DNA of 64,000 nt from Pseudozyma flocculosa PF-1 (Eukaryota > Basidiomycota > Ustilaginomycetes > Ustilaginales > Ustilaginaceae): NCBI RefSeq assembly GCF_000417875.1, contig NW_006920884.1, positions 39,540 to 103,539 of the forward strand, in the 5' to 3' direction. The notes beneath the pieces were generated by a model that worked only from the letters and a program-made list of their open reading frames with translations, was not told where the DNA came from and searched no databases. Positions 11,593 to 20,692 of the stretch are shown here, piece after piece (the first letter of the stretch is position 1; every line of letters starts with the position of its first letter). Position numbers and translations under genes: made by a program.

Positions 11593-12168
11593 CTATCGGC
11601 GTCGGCCCTGGACCAGCGGCTTGATGGGGAACTCGTTGGCGTGGCCGTCGAGGAAGACTGTGGTCCGCCCAGGTGCAGTTGGGAGAAGAGGAACGTGTCA
11701 GCTCTCGAACGCGCGCTCGTGTGACTTTCCTGCGCGCTGTCCGTCGGTCATCGTCGTGCACTCACTCCTCACGACGTATCCGTCGATGATCGCATTGCCC
11801 GGGGTAGTGAGCTTGTTACAGACATCGGCCAGGCTACTCTGCCCGGCATGGCAGCCCATGTTTGAGCTCGCCGGCGCAAAGGTGTTGTCGTCTGCGTAGA
11901 AGGTCGAATGGAACTGACGACCGTTGGTCTTGGCAATGTCCCACGAAGCTCCACGGACAGCGGGGTCGAACCACAGGTACTGGTCGTCGAAGGAGAAGTC
12001 GGGCTTGGGGATGGCCAGGTGGAGGACGCCGCTGTAACGCGATCCAGGGGTCCCGATCTGCAGTGATCCGTAGAGCTCGTGGCTTGCCATCAGCCAAGCG
12101 ACGCTGACATCTGCGAACGTGGCTAGCGCCACGAGCACAATGGGCAGCAAGGTAAGAGAAAGCTTCAT
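11593..12168 (-). CDS. Small secreted protein, array member 6 (subfamily B)
   Basis: This is an unrecognised secreted protein of 155 residues from exons 11766-12168 and 11593-11657. The 108-nt intron has donor GTGAGT, a CTGAC branch site and acceptor CACAG. The signal peptide runs MKLSLTLLPIVLVALATFADV. The mature chain has LYGSLQIGTP, SGVLHLAIP, the core ASWDIAKTNG and the Cys pair in MGCHAGQSSLADVCNKL, followed by TPGNA. Member 8 also has Cys-pair-then-TPG, so 6 and 8 are close. Exon 2 encodes 20 residues beginning FLDGHANEFP and ending in Arg residues. A TTTAAA lies about 115 bp upstream, but no exact copy of the array motif was found nearby. Confidence 0.8.
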
Positions 12169-13488
12169 GGTGCGGGGCAGGAACTAAGGTGGCTGGTGAA
12201 TGGCACGCAACTGAGACGTGGCACGGGAAGGTGGGAGGTTGAGGACGAGTTTCAGGAGAGGGCCTGCGCGCGTTGACCGCATTTAAACCTTTTGTGCCCC
12301 CCCACAAAAAGGCAGGGTGTTGCACCGCTGTCGACCTCGTCCGCACATTCATATCTGACGGCCCTGGGGCGTCGCCAGCAAGGCAGGGGCGGTCCCCTGT
12401 CATCGGCGAGCCCGACGTCTCATGACGGCGAGGCCGATATTTCTTTTCGCCGTTCGAGGCTGCAGATGCAGGGGTAGCCCCGGGCGCGGGTGGTGGGCTT
12501 GCACTGATAGTCCTTTCACTTGCGCGGCTTGCACCGCTTGTACCGGGCCTTATTCCGTGGTGGGGCCATCCATGGACATGTATGTATGTATACATATGTG
12601 TATGAGGGATCGGTGCCCGGTGGGGCGGGTGTGGGGCGGATGTGGGAAGTACGAGGGGCCAAAGAGCGGACATGGCCGCTGCGAAGGCCAGACTCGGGAC
12701 AGCTTCCATCGACGCCCCACCCTACCTCTTCTTGCCTTCAACCCAACCTCGTCACGGCTTTCGATGCCTTGAAGACGGAGAAGAGTCTTGCTTCAGGCGT
12801 CTGACTGCCTCAAACCTCGCCCACTGGCGACTGCCACTCTCTCGCCATGGATCTCTGCATTCATGGCTGCGCGCAACAAATTCTCGCACAACAACACCAA
12901 CTCGCCAGCGCTGCCGGAGAGGGGGAGCAAGGAGCAGGAGGGGAATGATCATGGTATTAGAGAGTGAAGAGAGAGAAACGGGAGGGAAGAAGAGGGTTGC
13001 CAGACTTCGAGCGGAGTCGCTGCGAGCTTCTAGGCTGGGCCGTAAGGGCCGGCCGGTCGAGCGCCGCGTGATAGCGAGCTAGCGCGAGCGAAATGCGCGC
13101 GAGAACAGAAAGCCAGTGAGGCGGCAAAGTGCAGCCACAAAGGGGAGGAGCGTTGGGAAAAGAGCAGCTGCCGACGTGTGGAAGATGGCGGCAGCCAGAG
13201 GGGAGATTGGGGAGAGGAGGAGAGAGGGGCCTTGGTGCAAGGCAGGGTGTAAAATCTGCCGCGACGACAAACTGGCGTCCGCCACGCTCGGGTCGGAGTG
13301 CGCGACAGGCTCGTGATTGACACGTTGACACAGCGTCTAGTGGACATGTATGTGGACAGCTCTCTGGATGATACATGGTATGTAGGACGACTCTCCGAGT
13401 CGGATCGGCTTGACGCGTTGCGCCTTCGCCACCGTTGGCACGGAAGAGCTGTCGACCTTGCCCTACGACCAAGGTAGTGCCAGACGGC
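12169..13488. other. Intergenic between members 6 and 7
   Basis: About 1.3 kb with no supported gene. A short alternating TATGTATGTATACATATG tract lies near 12580-12600. Confidence 0.4.
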
Positions 13489-14081
13489 CTACATGGGGTG
13501 CTCTCGGCCATCGACTGCGGCGTGTAAGCAGCATCAGGGGGCAAAGAGAAGGTCCAGGCAATGTAGAGACATCGACGGAACAGGTCGCGGCGTTAGCGCC
13601 CACGGCACCTGTGCGTTCCCAGGCACCCACTACTCGTCTGCCTCGCCCAGAGACGGCACTCACCGACAATCTTGTACTTGCCGAACCAGTACTTCTCGTT
13701 CGTGCCCGTCGGGCGTCCGACCAGCTCGTTGAATGCCACGTGGAGGTCGTTGTAGCCCCGCTTGACGCTCTCGTCAAGGTGACTGCCCGAGGGGCACGCA
13801 TGCCAGAGCGAGCCCCACTGGTTGGAGGCCTTGTCGAACTTGAACAGCTGCCAGTCGTGATTGTCGGCCGACTCAAAGGAGAAGATCAAGTCCACCCCAC
13901 TCAGGTCGGACCAGATGTAGGCCGTGCCAATGAAGGGTGCGGTGCGGGCATTCTTCCTCGCGGGATCGCCGATGTTCCACTGGCGCAGCATCGTCTCGCC
14001 TACGCCCAGATCGGGGTAGCACTTGACCGCCATTGGGGCGATGGCGAGGAGGAGCGATACGGTGGCGGCCGAGAACTTCAT
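13489..14081 (-). CDS. Small secreted protein, array member 7 (subfamily A)
   Basis: This is an unrecognised secreted protein of 147 residues. Exons 13664-14081 and 13489-13514 flank a 149-nt intron, the longest in the array (donor GTGAGT, acceptor CGCAG). The signal peptide is MKFSAATVSLLLAIAPMAV. The mature part has TAYIWSDLSG, the core DWQLFKFDKASNQW, and NEKYWFGKYKIV before the splice site. Exon 2 is 26 nt and encodes DGREHPM after the split Val. Its pairing with member 3 across two intervening subfamily-B genes suggests rearrangement within the array. Upstream in-frame ATGs exist, but the ATG at 14081 begins the signal peptide. A TATA box (GGTATAAAAGG) lies about 105 bp upstream. Confidence 0.82.
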
Positions 14082-14183
14082 GGTGAGCGGAGGATACGAG
14101 GCTGCTTGGGAGGAGTACGAGGCTGATGGCTTGGAGTGCGAGTGGATGAGGATTAGTGAGAGGATAGCTCGAGCCGACAGCAC

Positions 14184-14192
14184 CTTTTATAC
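14184..14192 (-). promoter_or_regulatory. TATA box of array member 7
   Basis: The minus strand reads GGTATAAAAGG about 105 bp above the ATG. Three copies of the array motif follow at 14337 (AACCCACCT), 14367 and 14471 (both GGTGGGTC). Confidence 0.5.
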
Positions 14193-15499
14193 CTTCAACG
14201 GCGGGTGGCACCGCCAAGCTGTATTCCTGCCAGGCTCTCGTTGATGGACAGGAACGGTCCTCGATCGCGGCAGAGGCCTTGGACGCAGGGAGTGTCTGAT
14301 CGAGGGCGTTCGTGACTGCGGGTGGTGTGGGTAGACAACCCACCTAGACCCATCTTGAGCCACCATGGTGGGTCGGTCATGGCGTCCGAGGCGTTTCAGA
14401 GCGTTGCAAGCCTTCGCTGGCTCCATGGCGCGTTCGCGATGACGGAAACGGTGGGCCCCCCACCCGTTTCGGTGGGTCGGGTATCGCTCCGTGCGTTGCC
14501 AGAGCTGACAGTCCCAACGGCAGCTTCACCGTGGCGTCGTGCCGGCCCGAGATGCCACCAGCAGAAAAGGCGCTCGACCGCTCCCGCGGGATCCGGGCAG
14601 GTGGAATGCCCGTGTGGCGATACACGGACGGCGTTGTCGCGCTTCCTCGGACGGGGTTGTCGCGACCACGGTAGTAGCCTTGCGCTGCTTTTGCCGTCGA
14701 TGACTGTCTTCTTCGAGACGGTAAGAGGATGGCAACACGGCCATGAGTCCATAAGGACAAGGCCGACCATGGCGAGGCGTGCGGGAGTGCGGAGCCGGGC
14801 GGACGAGAAGTCAGGTCGCCCCAGTCGCAAGCCGGATCGTTCATTCAGGCCTCGCTGGGTTCCACAGGACGGTATTTTGTCCCAAGGCATAGGCAGCGCT
14901 GCCCCAGCGCGGTGCGGCACGACCCCATACAGATAGACTGTATCTCTTGCTCGGGAAGCCAGGGAGCTCGTCCTGGCCACTCTTCTGTCAGGTCCGGCCC
15001 GCACGCGCACATTAGCCCTGAGCTGCGCCGAGCGGGAACACCCGTCACCGCGATACAGCCCATCGACCGGGGCAAGCGGGCCTGGTGCTCCTTCGCTTGC
15101 GCAGGTGGACCCGCCTCACCCACGAGGTTCGAGGACGTTGGCAGAGTCACTGGTGGTCATGGAGCTGAAGCCGAGGTGGGACAAAGCAGAGCTCGGCCCG
15201 GAGCGCGGTGGGCATCGGATGTAACGCGCTTGCGTCAGAGGCCAACGGTCAGATTCCGGGGGGTGGGGCGGCTGTGTGGGCGACTGAAAGCTCGCGCCGC
15301 TTTCGTCTGCCTGGCGCTCGGCGTCGACCGCAGCCTGATGCAATGTGGTGGCCCGGTTGCGTGTCCCCATGAAGAGGCTCGCGGCCCTCTTTCCGGTCCC
15401 TCCGACCGTATCAGCGCCCCTCGACGTCTCCGTCGACACCTGGCATCCCCCATCGTCTTCTGCCTTCCTCGGGCCCCTCGCACTTCGATCCGTCCAGCC
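14193..15499. other. Divergent intergenic region between members 7 and 8
   Basis: This is the head-to-head promoter region of the minus-strand member 7 and the plus-strand member 8. It has three array-motif copies at the member 7 end. No further gene was supported. Confidence 0.4.
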
Positions 15500-16039
15500 A
15501 TGAAGATCACCTCACTGCTCCTCTCGCTGCTCATCGCACCCCTAGCCGCCAACGCGGCCCGCCAAGCCAAACCAAAGGCATCCTACTTTGACCCGCCCGG
15601 GAACCTGAGGCTGCTCGGGTACTTTGAGATCGAAGGCATCTGCATCTGCCGACTGGTCCAGGACCCCCAGCTCAATGGAAGCCGGTACCTGACGTGCAAC
15701 ACGTACCTGGAGTACCCGAACAAGTGGAACATCTACGACGGCTCGAAAAGCCTCTTTTCCGGCGGCGTCGAGCCCAAACGCGACGTCCTTTGTCTAAACG
15801 ATGGGTCCTTCGCGCTGGAAGCCGCCTGTCAGGCTTGGTCGACGCCCGGCAAGCACGCCATGCCGAGTTACACGGTGCACTGTGATTGTCGCATGCGTCT
15901 GCGCATCGACCGAAGGCGAGGGGAGTCCTGAGCTGACACGATCCCTCTTTTGCCTCTTTCCCGCCCGTCGCGTCGGGCCCTCTGTTCCGTAGTCGACAAC
16001 GAACAGGGTTACCATCACCTCGGCCTCTTTACGCTGTAG
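15500..16039 (+). CDS. Small secreted protein, array member 8 (subfamily B, inverted)
   Basis: This is an unrecognised secreted protein of 142 residues and the only plus-strand member. Exons 15500-15881 and 15993-16039 flank a 111-nt intron whose donor is the weaker GTGATT, with a CTGAC branch site and acceptor CGTAG. The signal peptide is MKITSLLLSLLIAPLAANA. The mature chain has NLRLLGYFEIEG, the core NKWNIYDGSK and the Cys pair in VLCLNDGSFALEAACQAW, then TPG, as in member 6. Additional cysteines (CICRL, TCNTY) are unique to this copy. Exon 2 encodes DNEQGYHHLGLFTL after a split TTC, so it keeps a His-His like members 1-3. Confidence 0.8.
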
Positions 16040-16425
16040 AGCCGCGGTCAGGTTTACAAGGCGGGCCAGGATGCTGCTGCCGTTGGATGGGGACGCGGCT
16101 CGACGCCCTCACCCCTGCCACGGCTTGTTACGCCTCCCAAGGCCCGTCAAGCGTGTAGACCCGGCCATCGACCCGCCCCGGCCATCGTCCCGAATCGACG
16201 CCCTCCCACTTTTCGTCATCCCATCCCCTCTCCTGTAGGCTCGTGCTCTCGACGCAAGTCGACCGTCGGAGAAGCTGTCGTCACTCGAGCGCCGCAATCA
16301 GACCAAGCCAAGTTGAGGGTATACATTCATAGTGCACGTCTGTCGCAAAGCAGCCGCGCATGTGTGTGCGTGTGAGTGTGCGTGTACAAGAAGCATGATG
16401 CAGATCGGACGAAACGAAGCACCGT
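16040..16425. other. Intergenic, convergent 3' ends
   Basis: This separates the 3' end of array member 8 from the 3' end of the CDT1-like gene. No feature was seen. Confidence 0.4.
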
Positions 16426-19400
16426 CTAGCCGCGGGAGATAGCGACGCCGATCCGCTCCCGAACCTCCTGCAGGCTCCAGGGCGCACCGCCGTGCCTCCT
16501 GCCCATCCTGACCCACTCCTTGCCGCCGACGACGACGATGTCGAGGAAGCCGTCGACCTCGTCGCGGAGCAGCTCGACGGCGTCGCGGCACTCGGCGCGG
16601 CTCATGGTCGTCTTGACCGACTTGCACAGCCGCGTCACGACGTCCGACATGGGCAGCGTCGGCGTGCGTGCCCCACCGCCACCGCCACCGCCGCTGCCGC
16701 TGCTAGAGGTGAAGATGACGTAGACGATTCCTGCGAGTTCCGGTAGGCGACTCAGCACCGATCGGCGCGACAGGGTGGCCATCATGCTGCTCCTCGTCGG
16801 CGTGCCCGCGGCACCGGCACTGCCACCGACGCCGGCGGTCGAGGGCGTGTGCGAAGCGGGCGTACCCGGCGTGGCGCGCGAGAGGAGCGCGTTGGACGAC
16901 TTGGCAAGGAGGAGGTTGCGTTTAGCCTCTTCCTTCTGCCGGATCCGGTCCTTTAGGCTCAGCCCAGATCCGGGACCCGATCCCGACGCCGAGAGCGTCG
17001 CCGACGACGCCGACGATGGCGTCATGCCCGGTCGGTTGGCCACTCGACTCGTCTGCGGTGTCGAGGGATGTTGGATGCCCAGGCCCAGGCCAAAGAGGTT
17101 CGACGACACACTGCCCGCGCCACCGCCGCCGCCGCCGCCGAGACGCACATGTCGGCCCCCTGGTACCGTCGGCGTCGACGTCGTGTTCGACGCCGAGGAC
17201 GAGGAGGGAGCTGCAAGGACGGGGTCGCGGAGAGGTGGCAACTCGACGAGCGGTACGGGCCGTACAATGGCCGCCGAGTCGCGGTCGAACCTCGGATGCC
17301 ATTCGTACAGGACCATCCCCGCATGCGGCACAGGCCAGCCGTCGCCATCGACGCAGCCCGGCATTGGCTCGATTTCATCCTTCGCAGATTCTGCCGTCGT
17401 CGTCGTCGTCGTCGGTGGACTGGCGGCGGTGGTGGCGGGACGAGGACGCTGCTGCCTTGGCGTAGGCTGGAGCTCGGCCATCAGCGCCTTTCGACCCCCC
17501 GTCTTGATCGACTCTTGCCCCGTCATCGTCGCGGCAGACCCGTCTGCCTCGGCCTCGTCGGCGGATACGTCGCTGTCGAGCAGGCCATCGCGGTCGAGGT
17601 TGGACTGGTCAAAGGTGATTGTCCTCCCGCCCACCCGCCGTCCGCCAGAACGGGTGGCCGAGGGCGTCCAGAGTCCGCCTTGGCCCTGCATCGCCTGGCC
17701 CCTCTCCCGCGCATCGCCCTGTTCCGCGTGCGTCCACGGTCCAGACGTCGATGGCGTGCTCGGCTCGAGTTTCGTAGAAGTGCTCCGCTCCTGCTGCTTC
17801 GCCTCCGCGTGTTGCTGCGGCGGCGCCGCCTCGGGAACGACGATAGCCTGCTCGTCAAGCCAGAGCTGGTGGAACCGGCCGCAGCGCTGACGCAGCCTCC
17901 TCCCGACTTCGGCCTTTCGCACCTCGATGCCGTTGTTCCATAGCGCGACAAACGACATGCCCTCGCGCGCCTTGGTCGTCGAACGAGGCGACGAGGGGAG
18001 CGAGGGCGAAGAGGGAAGGAGGCTGCCGCTCTGTTCCCGTCTCCGCTTCGAGGGCGACGCCGGTGTCGGTGTGGCGTCGAGGCGCGACGAGGCTGGCGAC
18101 GGCGGTGGTGTGGCGAATCGCGACCGGTCCACGGCGACGCTGGCGCCCGGCGTAGAAGGCGTTGGTACGCCCCTCGCCGTCGCTGCTGAGGTAGCTTCGA
18201 CCCCAACTCCGACTCCGCCAAACTCGACCTGGACAGGCGGCGTCTTGGCGCGGCGAGGCCGGCGCACCTCGAGCTCGATCCCGATGCCCCAGTCCCACAC
18301 GCGCCGGCCCGTCCTGGCATCGAGGGTGCGCGTGCGCGACACGATAAACCCGAGCCCCTTGATCTCGTCAGCACCGGCGCCGGCGCTGGCGCTGCTTGAC
18401 GACGGCGCGTCGGCCGAGGGCGCCTGGAAGTCCATCCAGACACTCGCCAGCCGCGCCAGCTCCGTCGGTCCCAGCCGCCGTCCGCCCGATCGTTCGACGA
18501 GCGGTCGGATGGCCGTGTAGGTGACGAGGTTGGGCAGACGTACCGTCCTGGGTCGTGCCTGTCGACGGCGCGGCGTACCCGAAGTCATCACTGCTGAATT
18601 CTCTTCTCCTCCGACAAAGCTGGCTTCCCTTGCGCCGTCGTCGTCCGACGCCGCATCGTCGCTCGATGCGTCGTTTTCCAGCGAGGCCATGGATGCGCCG
18701 CACGTGGCGAGGTGTACGACGAGGGCGTGCTCGAGCGCCATGTGCAGCGTCATGAGGCTGGCATAGTGCTTGGGCAGCGGCAGCTCCGACGAGAGGACGT
18801 GCTTGACCTCCGGCAGAGGCGGGTCCGCCTGCTTGCTCGCCTCCTGCTGCAGCTTGAGGGAGAGCGACGCCGGCGAGTCGCGGAGCGGCGTCGCGACAGA
18901 GGCCTGCTCCTTTGTCGTGGCAGAACCGACGCGGGCGGACTTGGGCGTACTGGCTCCTGACCTGCTGCTGCTGCCGCCGCTGGCGACGGTGCCGGGCTGG
19001 AAGATGGCGGAACGGGCACCCATCGGTAGGAGCTGCGGGATGTGGCCTTTGGGCCGTTCCCTGACGCTGCGCGGAGTGAGAAAGGACTCGTCGTCCTCGT
19101 CCTCCATGATCCTGCGCGCCAGGCTGCGCGGTAGCGTGGCGGTGGGCGAGCGGTGGTCGAGCGGGCTGGAGCTCGAAGCCAACAGCGGCGCCTTTGGACT
19201 CGCGAGCGAGATGCGCGTGCCCATGTTGCGGCCTGGCGTCAGCACCAGGCCATCATCATCATCGTCGTCGTCGTCGTCGTCGGCGGCGGCGTCGGTGGCG
19301 GTGTTATCCGCCTCCTTCACCGCAGTCGGCGACCCGACGCGGGCCACCTTGGTCGGAGACGCCATGAGCTTTTCCGTGCTGGGCCCCTCTGTCCCCTCGG

Positions 19401-20010
19401 CCGAGGCACGTGCCTTGCGCTTGGTCGGGCTCGAAGTCGGCGCGGCCGAAGTGCGCGCACCCGCGGCATCGGCTGCGGCTGCTGCCTTGCGCTTGGAGGG
19501 CGAAGTGGCAGCGTTGGAGCGTCTGTGCGCTGTCCGCGGCGGCGTGCCGAGGAGGTAGGGCGAGGTGGGATCGGGCAGCGGTGGTGGAGTGATGCTGCGG
19601 GCGAACGCAGCGGCGGCCGATGACGCGGATGCAGGAGCCGTCGTCGCCGTGTCGGTGGATATGCTGGAAGGAAGGACGGCGGGATGGGACGACGAGGAGG
19701 ACTGGATATCGTCGAGGTCCTTGAGAATGGCCTCTACCTCGCCCTGTTGGGGCGTCCTGAGCTGCGTCCTAGTCGAGCGAGTCCGTCTGGTCGTCGTCGT
19801 AGTCATTGTCGTCGGTGTCGCCGTCGCCGTCGTCGTGTTTGTCGCAGAAGCAACGGCGGCGGCACCTTTGCCCTTGGCGACCGCATCGGTGGATGGCACC
19901 TTGGTGAGGCCATCGCGCAGGGCCTGTTGCTCCTTGGCCGACGTGGGCTTTCGAGCGGCGAGCGACGCCTTGCCCGAGCGGAAGTGCGAGGTGATTCCAC
20001 CACCCGCCAT
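16426..20010 (-). CDS. CDT1: CDT1-like DNA replication licensing factor
   Basis: Cdt1 loads the MCM2-7 helicase at origins together with ORC and Cdc6. This 1194-residue intronless frame shows the two domains expected. The middle domain, from about residue 412, reads LPLPKHYASLMTLHMALEHAL and later LVTYTAIRPLVERSGGRRLGPTELARLASVW, the pattern of the Cdt1 central winged helix. The C-terminal part, from about residue 1080, has SVLSRLPELAGIVYVIF, then SDVVTRLCKSVKTTMSRAECRDAVELL, matching the MCM-binding winged helix. Long Ser/Thr/Ala and Asp-rich linkers make it roughly twice the usual length. The N-terminus MAGGGITSHFRSGK resembles a degenerate PIP degron. The assignment rests on domain patterns by eye, not on an alignment. 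Confidence 0.72.
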   Translation of the reverse strand: MAGGGITSHFRSGKASLAARKPTSAKEQQALRDGLTKVPSTDAVAKGKGAAAVASATNTTTATATPTTMTTTTTRRTRSTRTQLRTPQQGEVEAILKDLDDIQSSSSSHPAVLPSSISTDTATTAPASASSAAAAFARSITPPPLPDPTSPYLLGTPPRTAHRRSNAATSPSKRKAAAAADAAGARTSAAPTSSPTKRKARASAEGTEGPSTEKLMASPTKVARVGSPTAVKEADNTATDAAADDDDDDDDDDGLVLTPGRNMGTRISLASPKAPLLASSSSPLDHRSPTATLPRSLARRIMEDEDDESFLTPRSVRERPKGHIPQLLPMGARSAIFQPGTVASGGSSSRSGASTPKSARVGSATTKEQASVATPLRDSPASLSLKLQQEASKQADPPLPEVKHVLSSELPLPKHYASLMTLHMALEHALVVHLATCGASMASLENDASSDDAASDDDGAREASFVGGEENSAVMTSGTPRRRQARPRTVRLPNLVTYTAIRPLVERSGGRRLGPTELARLASVWMDFQAPSADAPSSSSASAGAGADEIKGLGFIVSRTRTLDARTGRRVWDWGIGIELEVRRPRRAKTPPVQVEFGGVGVGVEATSAATARGVPTPSTPGASVAVDRSRFATPPPSPASSRLDATPTPASPSKRRREQSGSLLPSSPSLPSSPRSTTKAREGMSFVALWNNGIEVRKAEVGRRLRQRCGRFHQLWLDEQAIVVPEAAPPQQHAEAKQQERSTSTKLEPSTPSTSGPWTHAEQGDARERGQAMQGQGGLWTPSATRSGGRRVGGRTITFDQSNLDRDGLLDSDVSADEAEADGSAATMTGQESIKTGGRKALMAELQPTPRQQRPRPATTAASPPTTTTTTAESAKDEIEPMPGCVDGDGWPVPHAGMVLYEWHPRFDRDSAAIVRPVPLVELPPLRDPVLAAPSSSSASNTTSTPTVPGGRHVRLGGGGGGGAGSVSSNLFGLGLGIQHPSTPQTSRVANRPGMTPSSASSATLSASGSGPGSGLSLKDRIRQKEEAKRNLLLAKSSNALLSRATPGTPASHTPSTAGVGGSAGAAGTPTRSSMMATLSRRSVLSRLPELAGIVYVIFTSSSGSGGGGGGGARTPTLPMSDVVTRLCKSVKTTMSRAECRDAVELLRDEVDGFLDIVVVGGKEWVRMGRRHGGAPWSLQEVRERIGVAISRG

Positions 20011-20692
20011 CTTCCCCTGTCGTCGTCGCCGTCGTCGTCGCTGTCGTCGTCGTTGTAGTCGCTGCCGGTACCGTCTCTACCGTCGCAAGGCCGTCCAAGA
20101 ATCGGGTGTACGGAACGTCGTCCAGGTGGGTCGACGATCGTTTCGACCCGGAGGGTTGAACGCTTGGTCGTCTGACAGAATGCAAGGATGACAGGGCTGT
20201 GTAGCAGAGCGAGAGCGGTCAAAGGCGAGGATGAATGGTGGTGGAAACGAGAGGATAGCGGTTGGCAAGGGAGCCTCAGACGCCGCTGCCGTTTGTCCGC
20301 TCTCGCATCTGCCGGTGTAGAATCTCGGCCAACCTCGGCACCTGCCAAAAAAAGGCCCGACGGCCGCCCCGCCCGCCCCGCACGGGATTTGAGGGGCGTG
20401 TCGCGCAAAGTGGCGCGTTGCACGACTCCCGTTTTGACTTCGAAAATCCAGACGGAAATCCGGCGAGGACCTCTTTGGCTAGCCTGGGCTGGCTGGCTGG
20501 GCTGGCAATCATGAACATTGCAAATGGCGAGAGAGGGCAGAGAGAGATCCAAGGGCAAGCAAAGCAGCGAGCGGGTGATGGACAGGATACCGCAAGGGCA
20601 TGGGTAGGCTACATTGGGGGAGACGAGCAGAGACACGGTGTCGAGCCGAGTCGAGCGGGCGGGCCGGCCATTGACTCGCGCGGCGTGCCGTC
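20011..20692. other. Intergenic upstream of the CDT1-like gene
   Basis: The stretch contains the putative promoter of the CDT1-like gene and the 3' flank of the DUF3140 gene. Near 20022-20055 it starts with a CGT/CGC trinucleotide-rich tract. No gene was seen. Confidence 0.4.
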
